The position numbers and the translations under genes are program-made. Under the pieces are notes generated by a model, which was not told the DNA's origin, did no database searches, and saw only the letters and a list, made by a program, of their open reading frames with translations. A stretch of 64,000 nucleotides of DNA from Mycobacteriales bacterium (lineage in GTDB: Bacteria > Actinomycetota > Actinomycetes > Mycobacteriales > CADCTP01), in contig DASYKU010000098.1 of NCBI GenBank assembly GCA_035995165.1, positions 18,928 to 82,927 of the forward strand. Direction: 5' to 3'. Numbering within the stretch: the stretch's first letter is position 1; each line of letters begins with the position of its first letter. This document shows, one piece after another, positions 1-8,395 of the stretch.

Positions 1-467
1 CCGTCACCGCCGCGTACGGGCTGGCCGTGCTGACGTTCGCGCCGCTGGTCGGGCGGCTCTCCCGGGGCTGGCCGGTCTGGCGGCTGATCGGGATCGGCGG
101 GACCGCGGCCGTGCTGGGCTGCCTGACCGCCGCGCTCTCGCAGCGGGCGGCGGTCGCGGCGCTGGCGGCCGTCCTGCTGGGACTGGCCTGGGCCGCGATG
201 CACTCGTCGCTGCAGACGTGGGCGACCCAGGTGCTGCCGGGCGGCCGGGCCACGATGGTCTCGCTGTTCGCCGGGTCGTTGTTCGCCGGCAGCGCGGTCG
301 CCTCGGCGGTGCTGGCCGGGCCGGCCGGCGACGACCGGTACGCGCTGATCTTCGGCTCGCTCGCGCTGCTCGCGGTCCCGCTGGTGCTGGCCGGCGCGGC
401 CGGCCGGTCCCGCTGGAAGCCACCACCGGACCCGGTTTCCGACGGCGTTCCCGTGGCCGGGATCTAG
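1..467 (+). CDS. MFS transporter, C-terminal part (5' end outside window)
   Basis: The reading frame is open from the window edge (first full codon at base 3) to TAG at 465-467. The visible 155 residues contain four to five strongly hydrophobic helices joined by short Arg/Gly-rich loops. This is the typical C-terminal half of a major facilitator superfamily permease that exports or imports small molecules across the cytoplasmic membrane. The end is followed after only 9 bases by a LacI-type regulator on the same strand, so the two are probably co-transcribed. Family is inferred from hydrophobicity and loop pattern; the substrate cannot be read from this fragment. Confidence 0.75.
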   Translation, partial: VTAAYGLAVLTFAPLVGRLSRGWPVWRLIGIGGTAAVLGCLTAALSQRAAVAALAAVLLGLAWAAMHSSLQTWATQVLPGGRATMVSLFAGSLFAGSAVASAVLAGPAGDDRYALIFGSLALLAVPLVLAGAAGRSRWKPPPDPVSDGVPVAGI

Positions 468-476
468 GATCCGATC

Positions 477-1490
477 GTGCCCGCGCCGACACTCCGCGAC
501 GTCGCCCAGGTGGCCGGCGTCCATCCGGCGACCGCCTCCCGGGCGCTGAACCCGCAGACCCGCCCGCTGGTCAACGCCGACACCGCCCGCAAGGTGCTGC
601 GGGCGGCGGAGTCGCTGGGCTACCAGCCGAACCCGATCGCGCGCAGCCTGAAGACCGCGCGGACCACGACGGTCGGGATGGTCATCCCGGACCTGACCAA
701 CCCGTTGTTCCCGCCGATCGTGCGCGGGGCCGAGGACGTGCTCGCCTCGGCCGGCTACAACGCCTGGATCGCCAACACCGACAACGACCCGAAGCGGGAG
801 GAGGCGCAGATCGAGTCGCTGCGCTCCCGCCAGGTCGAGGGGCTCATCATCGCGACGGCCCGGCGCGACCACCCGCTGCTGACCCGGCTGCACGAGCAGC
901 GGGTGCCGATGGTGCTGGTGAACCGGCGCGTCGACAACCTCGAGCTGCCCCAGGTGAGCGCGGACGACGCGGTCGGCATCGAGCTCGCGGTCGCGCACCT
1001 GGCCGCGCTCGGGCACCGGCGGGTCGCGCACCTGGCCGGGCCGCAGGACACCTCGACCGGGGTCGCCCGGGCCCGGGCCTTCCGGCACTCGGTCCGCGAC
1101 CACGGGCTCGCCGACGATCCCGCGCTGGTGGTCGAGTGCGCGTACTGGTCCGAAGAGGACGGTGCGGCCGGGGTACGCCGGCTGCTCGACGCCGGCGCCG
1201 AGTTCACCGCGATCGTCGGCGGCAACGACCTGCTCGCGCTCGGCTGCTACGACGTGTTCGCCGAGCGCGGGCTGCGCTGCCCCGAGGACGTCAGCCTGGT
1301 CGGCTTCAACGGGATGCCGTTCCTGGACAAGATGCGGCCGCCGCTGACGACCGTGAGCATCCCGCACTACGAGCTCGGCGTGGAGGCGGCCCGGCTCCTC
1401 CTCGACGCGATCGAGGAACCGGACCGCACGCCCCGCTCGGTCCTGCTGGCCCCGTCGTTGGTCGTCCGCAGCTCGACCGCGCCGCGTTAG
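477..1490 (+). CDS. LacI/GalR-family transcriptional regulator
   Basis: This 337-residue protein is full length for the LacI family. It starts at GTG 477. Residues 4-23 form the classical LacI helix-turn-helix (TLRDVAQVAGVHPATASRAL), followed by the hinge helix region with the PNPIARSL segment. The rest is a periplasmic-binding-protein-like effector domain (VGMVIPDLTNPLF, then GHRRVAHLAGP, then SLVGFNG). Members bind palindromic operators and respond to sugars or related ligands. Its place 9 bases after an MFS gene suggests it controls that transporter. Its stop codon overlaps the convergent aldo/keto reductase by 4 bases. Confidence 0.93.
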   Translation: MPAPTLRDVAQVAGVHPATASRALNPQTRPLVNADTARKVLRAAESLGYQPNPIARSLKTARTTTVGMVIPDLTNPLFPPIVRGAEDVLASAGYNAWIANTDNDPKREEAQIESLRSRQVEGLIIATARRDHPLLTRLHEQRVPMVLVNRRVDNLELPQVSADDAVGIELAVAHLAALGHRRVAHLAGPQDTSTGVARARAFRHSVRDHGLADDPALVVECAYWSEEDGAAGVRRLLDAGAEFTAIVGGNDLLALGCYDVFAERGLRCPEDVSLVGFNGMPFLDKMRPPLTTVSIPHYELGVEAARLLLDAIEEPDRTPRSVLLAPSLVVRSSTAPR

Positions 1491-2395
1491 GCCCAGGGGC
1501 GTTCGGAGCGGGTTCTCCAGTAGGCGTCGGGTTTCTCGACCAGTACGGACAGGTCGTCGCGGTCCTGGTCGTCGAGCTCGACCCGGCTCGCGTTGGCGGA
1601 GAGCTGGGCCGGGGTGACGGCACCGGAGAGGATGACGTCGCACCAGGGCTGGGCCGTCGCGGCGGACAGGGCGACCGCGTCCGGGGTGACGCCGTGCCTG
1701 GTCGCGACGGCGGCCAGCGGCGCCGGGACGTCGACGGCCAGGCGACCGTTGGCGACGCCCTCCTTGACCACGACGCGCCAGCCGGCGTCGTGCGCGGCGG
1801 CGAGCGCCGGGCCGGCCGAGACCTCCATGAGGTTCCAGGTCGACTGGACCGACGTGAACAGGCCGGGCCCGGCCACCCGCTCGATCGCCTCGGCCTGGTT
1901 CGGGCCGGAGGTGGAGACGCCGAGCTCGACGCCGCTGTCGCGCAGGGCCGTCAGCCGGTCCAGCAGCGGGCGGTCGGTCAGCAGCGGGCTGTCCGGGGTC
2001 ACCGAATGGACCTGGTAGAGCCGCAGCCGGTCGCCGAGCAGGGCCCGGGTCTCGGCCAGCTGGCGCTCGAACGTGGCCAGGTCGTGGCTCTTCACCTCGT
2101 GCTGCGGGGCGTCCGTCCGCCACTCGCCCACGTACGAGTAGCCCCACTTGCTGGCCACGAACACGTCGTCCACGCCGCGGGCGTCGAGCCAGGAGCCGAG
2201 GAACTGCTCGGCGTCGCCGTAGGAGCGGGCGGCGTCGGCGTACCGGATGCCGATCGCGTACGCGTGGTCGAGCAGTTCGTGCGCGCGGGCCCGCAGTTCG
2301 TCCCGGCTGCGCGGGCCCGGCAGGTCCCGGTCCCGCCCGGACGTGATGTACGCCGGCCGCCCGATCGCCGCCAACCCCAACCCCATCTCCGCCAC
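1487..2395 (-). CDS. aldo/keto reductase
   Basis: This 302-residue TIM-barrel oxidoreductase uses NADPH to reduce aldehydes or ketones in the cytoplasm. The catalytic tetrad of the AKR superfamily is present: Asp54 and Tyr59 in ADAARSYGDAE, Lys83 in ASKWGY, and His130 in LYQVHS. The spacing resembles the YdjG/YajO-like bacterial AKRs that act on small carbonyl compounds. Start ATG at 2395 gives MAEMGLGLAAIG, matching the usual first strand of the barrel. It is convergent with the LacI regulator, sharing 4 bases, so it is a separate transcription unit. The physiological substrate is unknown. Confidence 0.92.
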   Translation of the reverse strand: MAEMGLGLAAIGRPAYITSGRDRDLPGPRSRDELRARAHELLDHAYAIGIRYADAARSYGDAEQFLGSWLDARGVDDVFVASKWGYSYVGEWRTDAPQHEVKSHDLATFERQLAETRALLGDRLRLYQVHSVTPDSPLLTDRPLLDRLTALRDSGVELGVSTSGPNQAEAIERVAGPGLFTSVQSTWNLMEVSAGPALAAAHDAGWRVVVKEGVANGRLAVDVPAPLAAVATRHGVTPDAVALSAATAQPWCDVILSGAVTPAQLSANASRVELDDQDRDDLSVLVEKPDAYWRTRSERPWA

Positions 2396-2529
2396 CCCCA
2401 GAACCTATCCACTCCCCGGCGGTGAGATGTCAGTACGCGATGGGTCCCCTTCTTCCCCACCCGCACCAGAGCGACGTCCGCGGCGGTCCGGGGCTGCGGG
2501 AATCGCGCCCGGGAGCCGGCCGGAGCCGG

Positions 2530-2664
2530 ATGAGACCGTCGTACGGACGGGTCGACGACACTTTCGTGATCGTCGCCGTCGGCCCGGAGGCTCAGCTGGA
2601 CCGGTGCGGGTCCGAGCGGGCGGTGCGGAACGCGGTACGGCGGCTGAGCGAGGTCGGCGAGTGA
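2530..2664 (+). CDS. small hypothetical protein, possible toxin-gene remnant
   Basis: A short open frame (an upstream GTG at 2422 could lengthen it to 80 residues) ends RAVRNAVRRLSEVGE at TGA 2662-2664. That stop overlaps the GTG at 2661 of a decayed antitoxin reading frame in a GTGA junction, the usual toxin-then-antitoxin arrangement of HigBA-like modules. I do not recognise the protein itself. Given the broken partner it may be the C-terminal remnant of the cognate toxin gene. It could also be non-coding. Confidence 0.25.
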   Translation: MRPSYGRVDDTFVIVAVGPEAQLDRCGSERAVRNAVRRLSEVGE

Positions 2665-2863
2665 GGGGGTTGGTGGTGAAGGCGTCGGAGTTGACGACTC
2701 ACGGTGCGGTCGTACGGGAGAACCTCGGCGATCCGGCCTTCCGTGCGGAGTGGGACCGGACCGCGCCGGCCCGGACCGTGGCCGAACGGATCGTCGCCCT
2801 CAGGGCTCGCGCCCGGGCGTGGAGTTCCACCTCGACATCACCGCCGACGGGATCGCGATCTGA
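2661..2863 (+). pseudogene. XRE-family (HigA-like) antitoxin remnant
   Basis: From GTG 2661 the frame encodes ELTTHGAVVRENLGDPAFRA, then EWDRTAPARTVAERIVALRA. This is the characteristic N-terminal helix region of actinobacterial XRE antitoxins, in which 'DPxFRAEWxRTA' precedes the helix-turn-helix. The helix-turn-helix itself (the usual LSQTxLAxxLGVxQPxVxRxE block, about 40-45 residues) is absent. The typical C-terminal tail, GVEFHLDITADGIAI followed by TGA at 2861-2863, resumes in a different frame from 2816. The gene therefore appears to carry an internal deletion with a frameshift and should be non-functional. Family assignment is from remembered motif pattern, not from a search. Confidence 0.55.
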
Positions 2864-2954
2864 CCGCCCTGCCCCTTGAGGCATGATCCGGGGCCGGGCG
2901 CATCAGGGCCGGGGGTTGCCGCCTCTGACTGGGGAGGCGGGGAGTGGGGGCGGG

Positions 2955-4646
2955 ATGAGGGCGTTCGGGAGTGCGGGTGGGGTGTCCGTGCGGGTGACCG
3001 CGGGGACGAACTCGGTGCTGCTCGGGTGGGACCAGGTCGATCCGGCCGGGTGTCTCGGGTTCGGGATCCACCGGACCGATCACACCGAGGACGAGGCGTA
3101 CTGGCTGCGCGGGCTGAAGGTGTTCCCGAGCGTCGTGCCGCACCCGGGGCCCGGGATGGACTTCTCGCTGCGCACCCACCCGATCCAGGGCTACCAGTGG
3201 GGCGACTACACGGCCAAGCCCGAGCACGACTACACGTACCGGGTGGTCGCCTTCGGCGGGACGCCCGGCGCGCTGACCACGCTGGCCGACGTGAGCGTGG
3301 ACGTCCGGACCGAGGCCGAGGACGACGGCGCGCACGGGGTCTGGTTCAACCGCGGGGTGGCCGGGTCGCAGGCGTTCGTGAAGCGGTTCGGGGCGTACAC
3401 GCCGCCGGTCGGCGCGGCCGAGACCCACCCGGCCTTCGCCTGGCTGTCCCGCGGGCTCGGCGAGGCGTTCACCCGGTTCGTCGGGCGGGCGACCGGGCCG
3501 GAGTGGGGGCTGCGCGGCGCGTTCTACGAGTTCACCTGGGCGACCGGGCTCGACGCGCTGGCCGCGGCGAGGACGGCCGGCGCGGACGTCGCGCTGGTCG
3601 TGCACGGCCGGGACAAGGACGCGGCCGGCAAGGACGCGGACACCACCGCCGCGGACGCGCGCACCGCGGCGACCGCGGCCGGCCTCGACGACGTGATCAC
3701 CTGGCGTACGGCGCCGAACAAGGGCGCGCTGCAGCACAACAAGTTCCTCGTGCTGACCCACCAGGGCGCGCCGGTCGCGGTCTGGACCGGCTCGACCAAC
3801 CTGACCCAGGGCGCCGTCTTCGGCCACCTCAACGTCGGGCACCTGGTCAGCGACCCGGCGGTCGCGCAGCGCTTCCTGGACTACTGGACCCAGCTGACCG
3901 ACCAGCAGCACACCACCGCGGTCATGCGGACCTGGGACGAGACCAACAACGCGACCGACACCGCCAACCCCGCGCCCGGCGGGATCACCACCGTGCTGTC
4001 GCCGCGCTCGACGCACAGCCCGCTGCTGGACTGGTACGCGTCGATCTTCGACACCGCGACCTCCAGCGCGCACATCACCGGCGCGTTCGGGCTGAACAAG
4101 GTCTTCCGGGCCAAGCTCGGGCTGGACCGGGACGTGGTCCGGACCGTGCTGCTGGACCAGAAGCCGGACCCGGGGCAGGAGATCCCGTCGACCGATCCGG
4201 ACGTCCGGGTCTCCTGGGGCGACTACCTGCACAAGGTGACGTTCGAGCAGTGGGCCGCGGAGCACCTGACCGACTTCAACAGCTGGGTCAAGTTCATCCA
4301 CACCAAGATCATCTTGGTCGACCCGATGACGGCCGCGCCGATCACGCTGACCGGGTCGGCCAACTACTCGGACAACTCGACGACCGACAACGAGGAGAAC
4401 ACGGTCATCGTCCGGTCGGACGGGACCGACGCCGGGGCGGCCGCGGCGCGACGGGTGGCGGACATCTACCTCACCGAGTACCAGCGGCTGTTCATGCACT
4501 TCGTCTTCCGCGACTGGGCGGCGAAGGACGGCGAGACCGGGACGTCCGGCGGGTTCCTCACCGAGAGCGACACCTGGACCAAGCGCTACTACGAACCGGG
4601 CAGCTGGCGAGCCCGCCAACGCACCACCTTCGCCGCGCCGGTCTGA
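2955..4646 (+). CDS. phospholipase D-like (HKD) domain protein
   Basis: This 563-residue protein carries two half-sites of the PLD superfamily: His261-x-Lys263 in QHNKFLVLTH, followed by WTGSTNLTQGA, and His449-x-Lys451 in FIHTKIILVD, followed by TGSANYSDNST. The 'GSxN' segments are the expected active-site partners. Members cleave or transfer phosphodiester bonds (phospholipids, nucleic acids) through a covalent histidine intermediate. The N-terminal ~110 residues resemble a fibronectin-III-like beta domain (SVLLGWDQVD, then YTYRVVAFGG). I chose ATG 2955 because it has a purine-rich Shine-Dalgarno just upstream; an in-frame ATG at 2883 would add 24 low-complexity residues. No obvious signal peptide is seen. 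The substrate is unknown. Confidence 0.8.
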   Translation: MRAFGSAGGVSVRVTAGTNSVLLGWDQVDPAGCLGFGIHRTDHTEDEAYWLRGLKVFPSVVPHPGPGMDFSLRTHPIQGYQWGDYTAKPEHDYTYRVVAFGGTPGALTTLADVSVDVRTEAEDDGAHGVWFNRGVAGSQAFVKRFGAYTPPVGAAETHPAFAWLSRGLGEAFTRFVGRATGPEWGLRGAFYEFTWATGLDALAAARTAGADVALVVHGRDKDAAGKDADTTAADARTAATAAGLDDVITWRTAPNKGALQHNKFLVLTHQGAPVAVWTGSTNLTQGAVFGHLNVGHLVSDPAVAQRFLDYWTQLTDQQHTTAVMRTWDETNNATDTANPAPGGITTVLSPRSTHSPLLDWYASIFDTATSSAHITGAFGLNKVFRAKLGLDRDVVRTVLLDQKPDPGQEIPSTDPDVRVSWGDYLHKVTFEQWAAEHLTDFNSWVKFIHTKIILVDPMTAAPITLTGSANYSDNSTTDNEENTVIVRSDGTDAGAAAARRVADIYLTEYQRLFMHFVFRDWAAKDGETGTSGGFLTESDTWTKRYYEPGSWRARQRTTFAAPV

Positions 4647-4705
4647 GCCGCGGCCCGGGCGCCTCCGGCGGCGCCGGCCGAGTGGCGATCGTCGACGGCC
4701 GCGGG

Positions 4706-5647
4706 TCAGACGGGGTTGGAGTGTTCGGTGTGGTCGTCGGGCTCGCACTGGATGGTGGCGTGGGTGACGCCGTAGTCCTCGGCCAGCAGGCTGGTGACGC
4801 GGTCCAGTACGCCGTGGTAGTCCGCGCCCGGGTCGACCACGACGTGCCCGCTCGCGGTGTCCAACCCGGACGTGACCGTCCAGATGTGCAGGTCGTGCAC
4901 GTCGGCGACCCCGTCGAGGCCGCGGATCCGGTCGCGGACGTCGTCCACGTCGACCCCGCGCGGCGCCGCCTCCATGAGGATCCGGACCGCCCGCCCCATC
5001 AGCTGCCAGGTCCGCGGCAGGATGAACAGCCCGATGCCGGCACCGACGATCGGGTCGACGTACGCCCAGCCTGTCGTCAGCAGCACCACGGCGGCCACGA
5101 TCACGCCGATCGAGCCGAGCAGGTCGGCGAAGACCTCCAGATACGCGCCGCGGACGTTGAGGCTCTCCTTCGACCCGGCCATCAGCAGCCGGACGCTGAC
5201 CAGGTTGACGACCAGGCCGAGCGTGGCCACGACCAGCAGCGGCGTGCCCGGGATCTCGGGCGGCCCGGTGAACCGCCGGTACGCCTCGAACAGCACGTAC
5301 CCGGCCACGCCGAACAGCAGCAGCCCGTTGGCCAGCGCCGCCAGCACCTCCAGCCGGTACGCCCCCCAGGTCCGGTGCGACGGCGCCGGCCGGGACGCCA
5401 GCGTGATCGCGGCCAGCGCCATGCCCAGGCCGAGCACGTCCGTCCCCATGTGCGCGGCGTCGGACAGCAGCGCCAGCGATCCGGTCACGATGCCCGCGAC
5501 CAGCTCGACGATCATGTACGCGAACGTCAGGCCGAAGGCAACGGCGAGCGGCCGGCGGTGTCGCCCGCCGGCGGATCCACGCGCGTGCGCATGCCCGTGC
5601 TCACCGCTCACACGTGCACGGTAGGTGATCCCGGCAGATCCCGGCAA
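4706..5647 (-). CDS. cation diffusion facilitator family metal exporter (CzcD/ZitB-like)
   Basis: This 313-residue protein has six predicted transmembrane helices and a cytoplasmic C-terminal ferredoxin-like domain. It exchanges Zn2+ or a similar divalent metal for protons across the inner membrane. The N-terminus is His-rich (EHGHAHARG). Helix 2 carries SDAAHMGTD (Asp63, His66, Asp70) and helix 5 carries LEVFADLLGS (Glu171, Asp175). In textbook Zn exporters position 171 is usually His, so the transport site is slightly atypical. The soluble domain has the VHDLHIWTV signature. GTG 5611 is an alternative start that removes 12 residues. The gene is convergent with the PLD-like gene. Confidence 0.92.
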   Translation of the reverse strand: MPGSAGITYRARVSGEHGHAHARGSAGGRHRRPLAVAFGLTFAYMIVELVAGIVTGSLALLSDAAHMGTDVLGLGMALAAITLASRPAPSHRTWGAYRLEVLAALANGLLLFGVAGYVLFEAYRRFTGPPEIPGTPLLVVATLGLVVNLVSVRLLMAGSKESLNVRGAYLEVFADLLGSIGVIVAAVVLLTTGWAYVDPIVGAGIGLFILPRTWQLMGRAVRILMEAAPRGVDVDDVRDRIRGLDGVADVHDLHIWTVTSGLDTASGHVVVDPGADYHGVLDRVTSLLAEDYGVTHATIQCEPDDHTEHSNPV

Positions 5648-5687
5648 AGCTGACGCCGGTATCGGTTTCCCTCTCCGACAAGGGAAA

Positions 5688-6272
5688 TCAGCGCGGCCGG
5701 GACTCCGCCGACGGATCCGGGAAGTCGAACCCGCCGGGCCGCCCGTTGCGGTCCGCGAGCAGCCCCGCCAGCGTCGACAGCGCGATCTCCGGCGGCGTCC
5801 GGGAGCCGATGTTCAGCCCGATCGGGCGGTGCACCCGCGCGATGTCCGCAGCCGGGACGCCGAGCTCGGTCAGCATCTCCACGTGCGGGCCCCGGTGCCG
5901 GGCGTTGCCCATCACGCCGACCCAGCGGGGCGTCTCGGCCAGCACGTCGCGGAGCATCTCCCCCAGCTCGGGCCGGTGGTGGTCGGTGACGACGACGTCG
6001 GCGTCCGCGTGCAGCAGCGAGGCCTTCGCGCCGGTCACGACCTCGTCCGCGACCGTACGGTCCTGGTCGCCGACGCGGTCCGGCGACGGTTCCAGGAGCA
6101 CGGTCCGGAAGCCGGTGTCACGCGCGAAGTGCAGCAGGCTGCGGGCGACCGGGCCGGCGAAGACCGCGACCAGGGTGCGGCCGTCGACCGGTGCCGGGGC
6201 GCTGCCGTGCGCGATCGCGTCGGCGTCGGTGCTGCCATGGGCGACCGCGCAGGCCGGGTCCTCGTCCTCCAC
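5688..6272 (-). CDS. XdhC/CoxI family protein (Rossmann-type C-terminal domain only)
   Basis: This 194-residue protein matches the C-terminal NAD-binding-like domain of XdhC: VAVFAGPVARSLLHFA (a degenerate Rossmann loop), DADVVVTDHH, WVGVMGNARHR and ARVHRPIGLNIGSRTPPEIA. XdhC-family proteins bind molybdenum cofactor and help its sulfuration and insertion into xanthine dehydrogenase-type enzymes. The N-terminal CoxI domain is missing and no molybdenum hydroxylase is encoded in this window, so its client lies elsewhere or its role differs. It sits 34 bases downstream of dinB on the same strand and may be co-transcribed with it. Confidence 0.82.
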   Translation of the reverse strand: MEDEDPACAVAHGSTDADAIAHGSAPAPVDGRTLVAVFAGPVARSLLHFARDTGFRTVLLEPSPDRVGDQDRTVADEVVTGAKASLLHADADVVVTDHHRPELGEMLRDVLAETPRWVGVMGNARHRGPHVEMLTELGVPAADIARVHRPIGLNIGSRTPPEIALSTLAGLLADRNGRPGGFDFPDPSAESRPR

Positions 6273-6306
6273 GCCGCCCAGTCTGCCACCGAGCCCGCCC
6301 GCGGGC

Positions 6307-7563
6307 TCAGACCTCGTGCTCGGCGAGCTCCCGGAACTCGTCCGGCACCCCGCGCGAGCGGGCCCGGGCCGGCAGGTAGCCCACCGCGTCCCGCCCGAAC
6401 CGGACCCGGACCGCGTCCATCGAGGTGTCCAGCGCCCACCGGGCCGACCCGATCGGCGAGCCGGGATGCCGCGGGTCGTCCGGTGGGATGTCCAGCTCCA
6501 GCTGGATCGAGTGCTGCACGGTCAGGTTCGACACCGAGATCGCCAGCAGGCTGATCTCGACCGCCTCCGCGGTCTGGTCCGAGATCGCCTGCCAGACCAG
6601 CTGCTCGGCCACCTCGGTCAGCGTGAGCGTGGCCGCGATCGGGCCGTCGAGGGTCAGCGAGCGGGTCACCGAGCGCATCCCGGCGAACCGGACCCGGACC
6701 GTCACCGTACGGCCGGCGCGGCTCTTGGCCCGCAGCCGCCCGGCGACCCGGTCGGCCAGGTGGCAGAGCACCTCCCGGACCAGCTCCCGGGTGGGCCGGC
6801 AGCGGCCGAGCGCGGACTGGGCGCCGACCGACTTGGCCCGCCCGGACGAGGCGATCCGGCGTGGGTCCTCGTTCACCGACAGCGCCGCCAGCTTGCTGCC
6901 GGCGGCCTCGCCCAGCAGCGACTCCAGCGCCCGCGACGGTGTCCGGGCCAGCTCGCCGATGGTGTAGATGCCGCGCTCGGCCAGCCGCCGCTGCGCGACC
7001 GGGCCGACGCCCCACATCAGCGTGACCGGCAGCGGGTCCAGGAACTCGCGCTCCCGGTCGGGCTCGACCACGACGAGGTTGTCCGGCTTGGCGACCTGGG
7101 AGGCGACCTTGGCCAGGTGCTTGGTCCGGGCCGCGCCGATCGAGATCGGCAGCCCGACCTCGTGCTTGACCCGGGCCCGCAGCCGGGCGCCGATCACGGC
7201 CGGCGACCCGAACAGGTGGGTCGAGCCGGAGACGTCCAGGAACGCCTCGTCGATCGAGATCCGCTCCACCACCGGCGTGACCCCGCGCAGGATGTCCATG
7301 ACGTCGTCGGCCAGCCGCTGGTACTCGGTGAAGTGGCCGCGGACGAACAGCAGCCCCGGGCACAGCCCCTGGGCCTGCCGCCCGCCCATCCCGCCGTGCA
7401 CCCCGAACGCCTTGGCCTCGTACGACGCGGCCAGCACCACGCCGCCGCGGGGCCCGCCGCCGACCGCGATCGGCCGCCCGCGCAGGGTCGGGTCGAGCAG
7501 TTGCTCGACCGACGCGTAGAACGCGTCCAGGTCCGCATGCAGGATGGTCGGCCCGCGCGGCAT
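6307..7563 (-). CDS. dinB: DNA polymerase IV (Y-family, DinB)
   Basis: This 418-residue error-prone translesion polymerase has catalytic Asp11 in LHADLDAFYASVE and Asp105-Glu106 in ISIDEAFLDV. The thumb helix-hairpin-helix region reads MWGVGPVAQRRLAERGI, and a little-finger domain follows. I place the start at ATG 7563, which directly gives MPRGPTILHADLDAFY as in other DinB proteins. An ATG at 7680 would add 39 residues and would place the SOS box inside the gene. A perfect LexA operator lies 14 bases upstream, so transcription should be induced by DNA damage. The xdhC-like gene follows 34 bases downstream. Confidence 0.95.
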   Translation of the reverse strand: MPRGPTILHADLDAFYASVEQLLDPTLRGRPIAVGGGPRGGVVLAASYEAKAFGVHGGMGGRQAQGLCPGLLFVRGHFTEYQRLADDVMDILRGVTPVVERISIDEAFLDVSGSTHLFGSPAVIGARLRARVKHEVGLPISIGAARTKHLAKVASQVAKPDNLVVVEPDREREFLDPLPVTLMWGVGPVAQRRLAERGIYTIGELARTPSRALESLLGEAAGSKLAALSVNEDPRRIASSGRAKSVGAQSALGRCRPTRELVREVLCHLADRVAGRLRAKSRAGRTVTVRVRFAGMRSVTRSLTLDGPIAATLTLTEVAEQLVWQAISDQTAEAVEISLLAISVSNLTVQHSIQLELDIPPDDPRHPGSPIGSARWALDTSMDAVRVRFGRDAVGYLPARARSRGVPDEFRELAEHEV

Positions 7564-7576
7564 GCGCCGGACTGTA

Positions 7577-7592
7577 TCGAACACACGTTCGA
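7577..7592. promoter_or_regulatory. LexA-binding SOS box of dinB
   Basis: The sequence TCGAACACACGTTCGA is an exact match to the actinobacterial SOS-box consensus TCGAAC-N4-GTTCGA. It ends 14 bases from the dinB start codon, so bound LexA would block the dinB promoter. It also fixes the dinB start at 7563. Confidence 0.92.
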
Positions 7593-7708
7593 ACGACCAG
7601 AGATGGCGTGCGTCAGACTTTCCGGCAGAGTCTTCGGGCTGAGCCGCGAGGTAGTTGCTCCTGACTAAGCCGGTAGCCAAGACCGCGAGGCCGTCCTAGA
7701 GTCCGGGC

Positions 7709-8395
7709 GTGTCGCTTCGACTGGAAGCGGTGACCTTCGACGTGGCCGACCCGGCCGCGGTCGCAGCCTTCTGGGCCGGGCTGCTCGACCGGGAGGTCGC
7801 CCCAGAGGCGCGCGGCGCTGTGGTACCGGGTGACAGGACGCAGGTCGGACTCCGCTTCGTCAGCTCCGACACCGAGCAGCTCGGCCCACGGCGGCTGCAC
7901 CTGCACCTGACCAGCAGCAGCATCGAGCAGCAGCAGCGCACCGTCGAGACGGCGCTGCGCCTGGGTGGCCGTCAGATTGACGTGGGCCCTGAAGACCGCC
8001 ACGTCGTACTGGCTGACCCGGGCGGCAACGAACTGTGCGTCATCGAGCCCGGCAACAAGTACCTGGCCGGCACCGGCTATCTCGGCGAGGTGACCTGTGA
8101 CGGGACCCGGCCGGTCGGCCTGTTCTGGCGGGACGCGCTGGGCTGGCCGCTCGTGTGGGACCAGAACGAGCAGACGGCGGTCCAGTCGCCGCTCGGCGGC
8201 ACCAAGATCTCCTGGGACGCCTGGGGCGGTCGCACGTACCAAAGGAACCGACAGCGCTTCGATCTGGTCACCGCTGATCCCACCGGCGAGGCCAACCGAC
8301 TTGTCTCGCTCGGCGCGACCCGTCTTCGCGACCTGTCTGACGGCGTCGAGCTGGCCGACCCGGACAGCAACGAGTTCGGCCTTCGCGCAGGCTGA
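7709..8395 (+). CDS. VOC-family (glyoxalase-like) protein, two tandem domains
   Basis: This 228-residue protein consists of two vicinal-oxygen-chelate modules. Module one runs from LEAVTFDVADPAAVAAFWAG to VVLADPGGNELCVIEPG. Module two runs from GTGYLGEVTCDGTRPVGLFW to VELADPDSNEFGLRAG. VOC proteins are cytosolic metalloenzymes or antibiotic/drug-binding proteins; the reaction cannot be predicted from these motifs. It starts at GTG 7709. Base composition is somewhat lower in GC than its neighbours, with more A/T third positions, which may hint at a different origin. The gene is divergent from dinB. Confidence 0.85.
   Translation: MSLRLEAVTFDVADPAAVAAFWAGLLDREVAPEARGAVVPGDRTQVGLRFVSSDTEQLGPRRLHLHLTSSSIEQQQRTVETALRLGGRQIDVGPEDRHVVLADPGGNELCVIEPGNKYLAGTGYLGEVTCDGTRPVGLFWRDALGWPLVWDQNEQTAVQSPLGGTKISWDAWGGRTYQRNRQRFDLVTADPTGEANRLVSLGATRLRDLSDGVELADPDSNEFGLRAG

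Noticed and set aside
4658..4675. GGCGCC-TCCGGC-GGCGCC hairpin between the PLD-like and CDF genes
   Set aside because: Only 6 bp and of a type common by chance in such GC-rich sequence; a terminator is possible but not supported.
2838..4748. 636-residue minus-strand open frame opposite the PLD-like gene
   Set aside because: It is an Arg/Gly/Pro-rich antisense frame without motifs; the opposite strand encodes two HxK half-sites. Long antisense frames are expected at this GC content.
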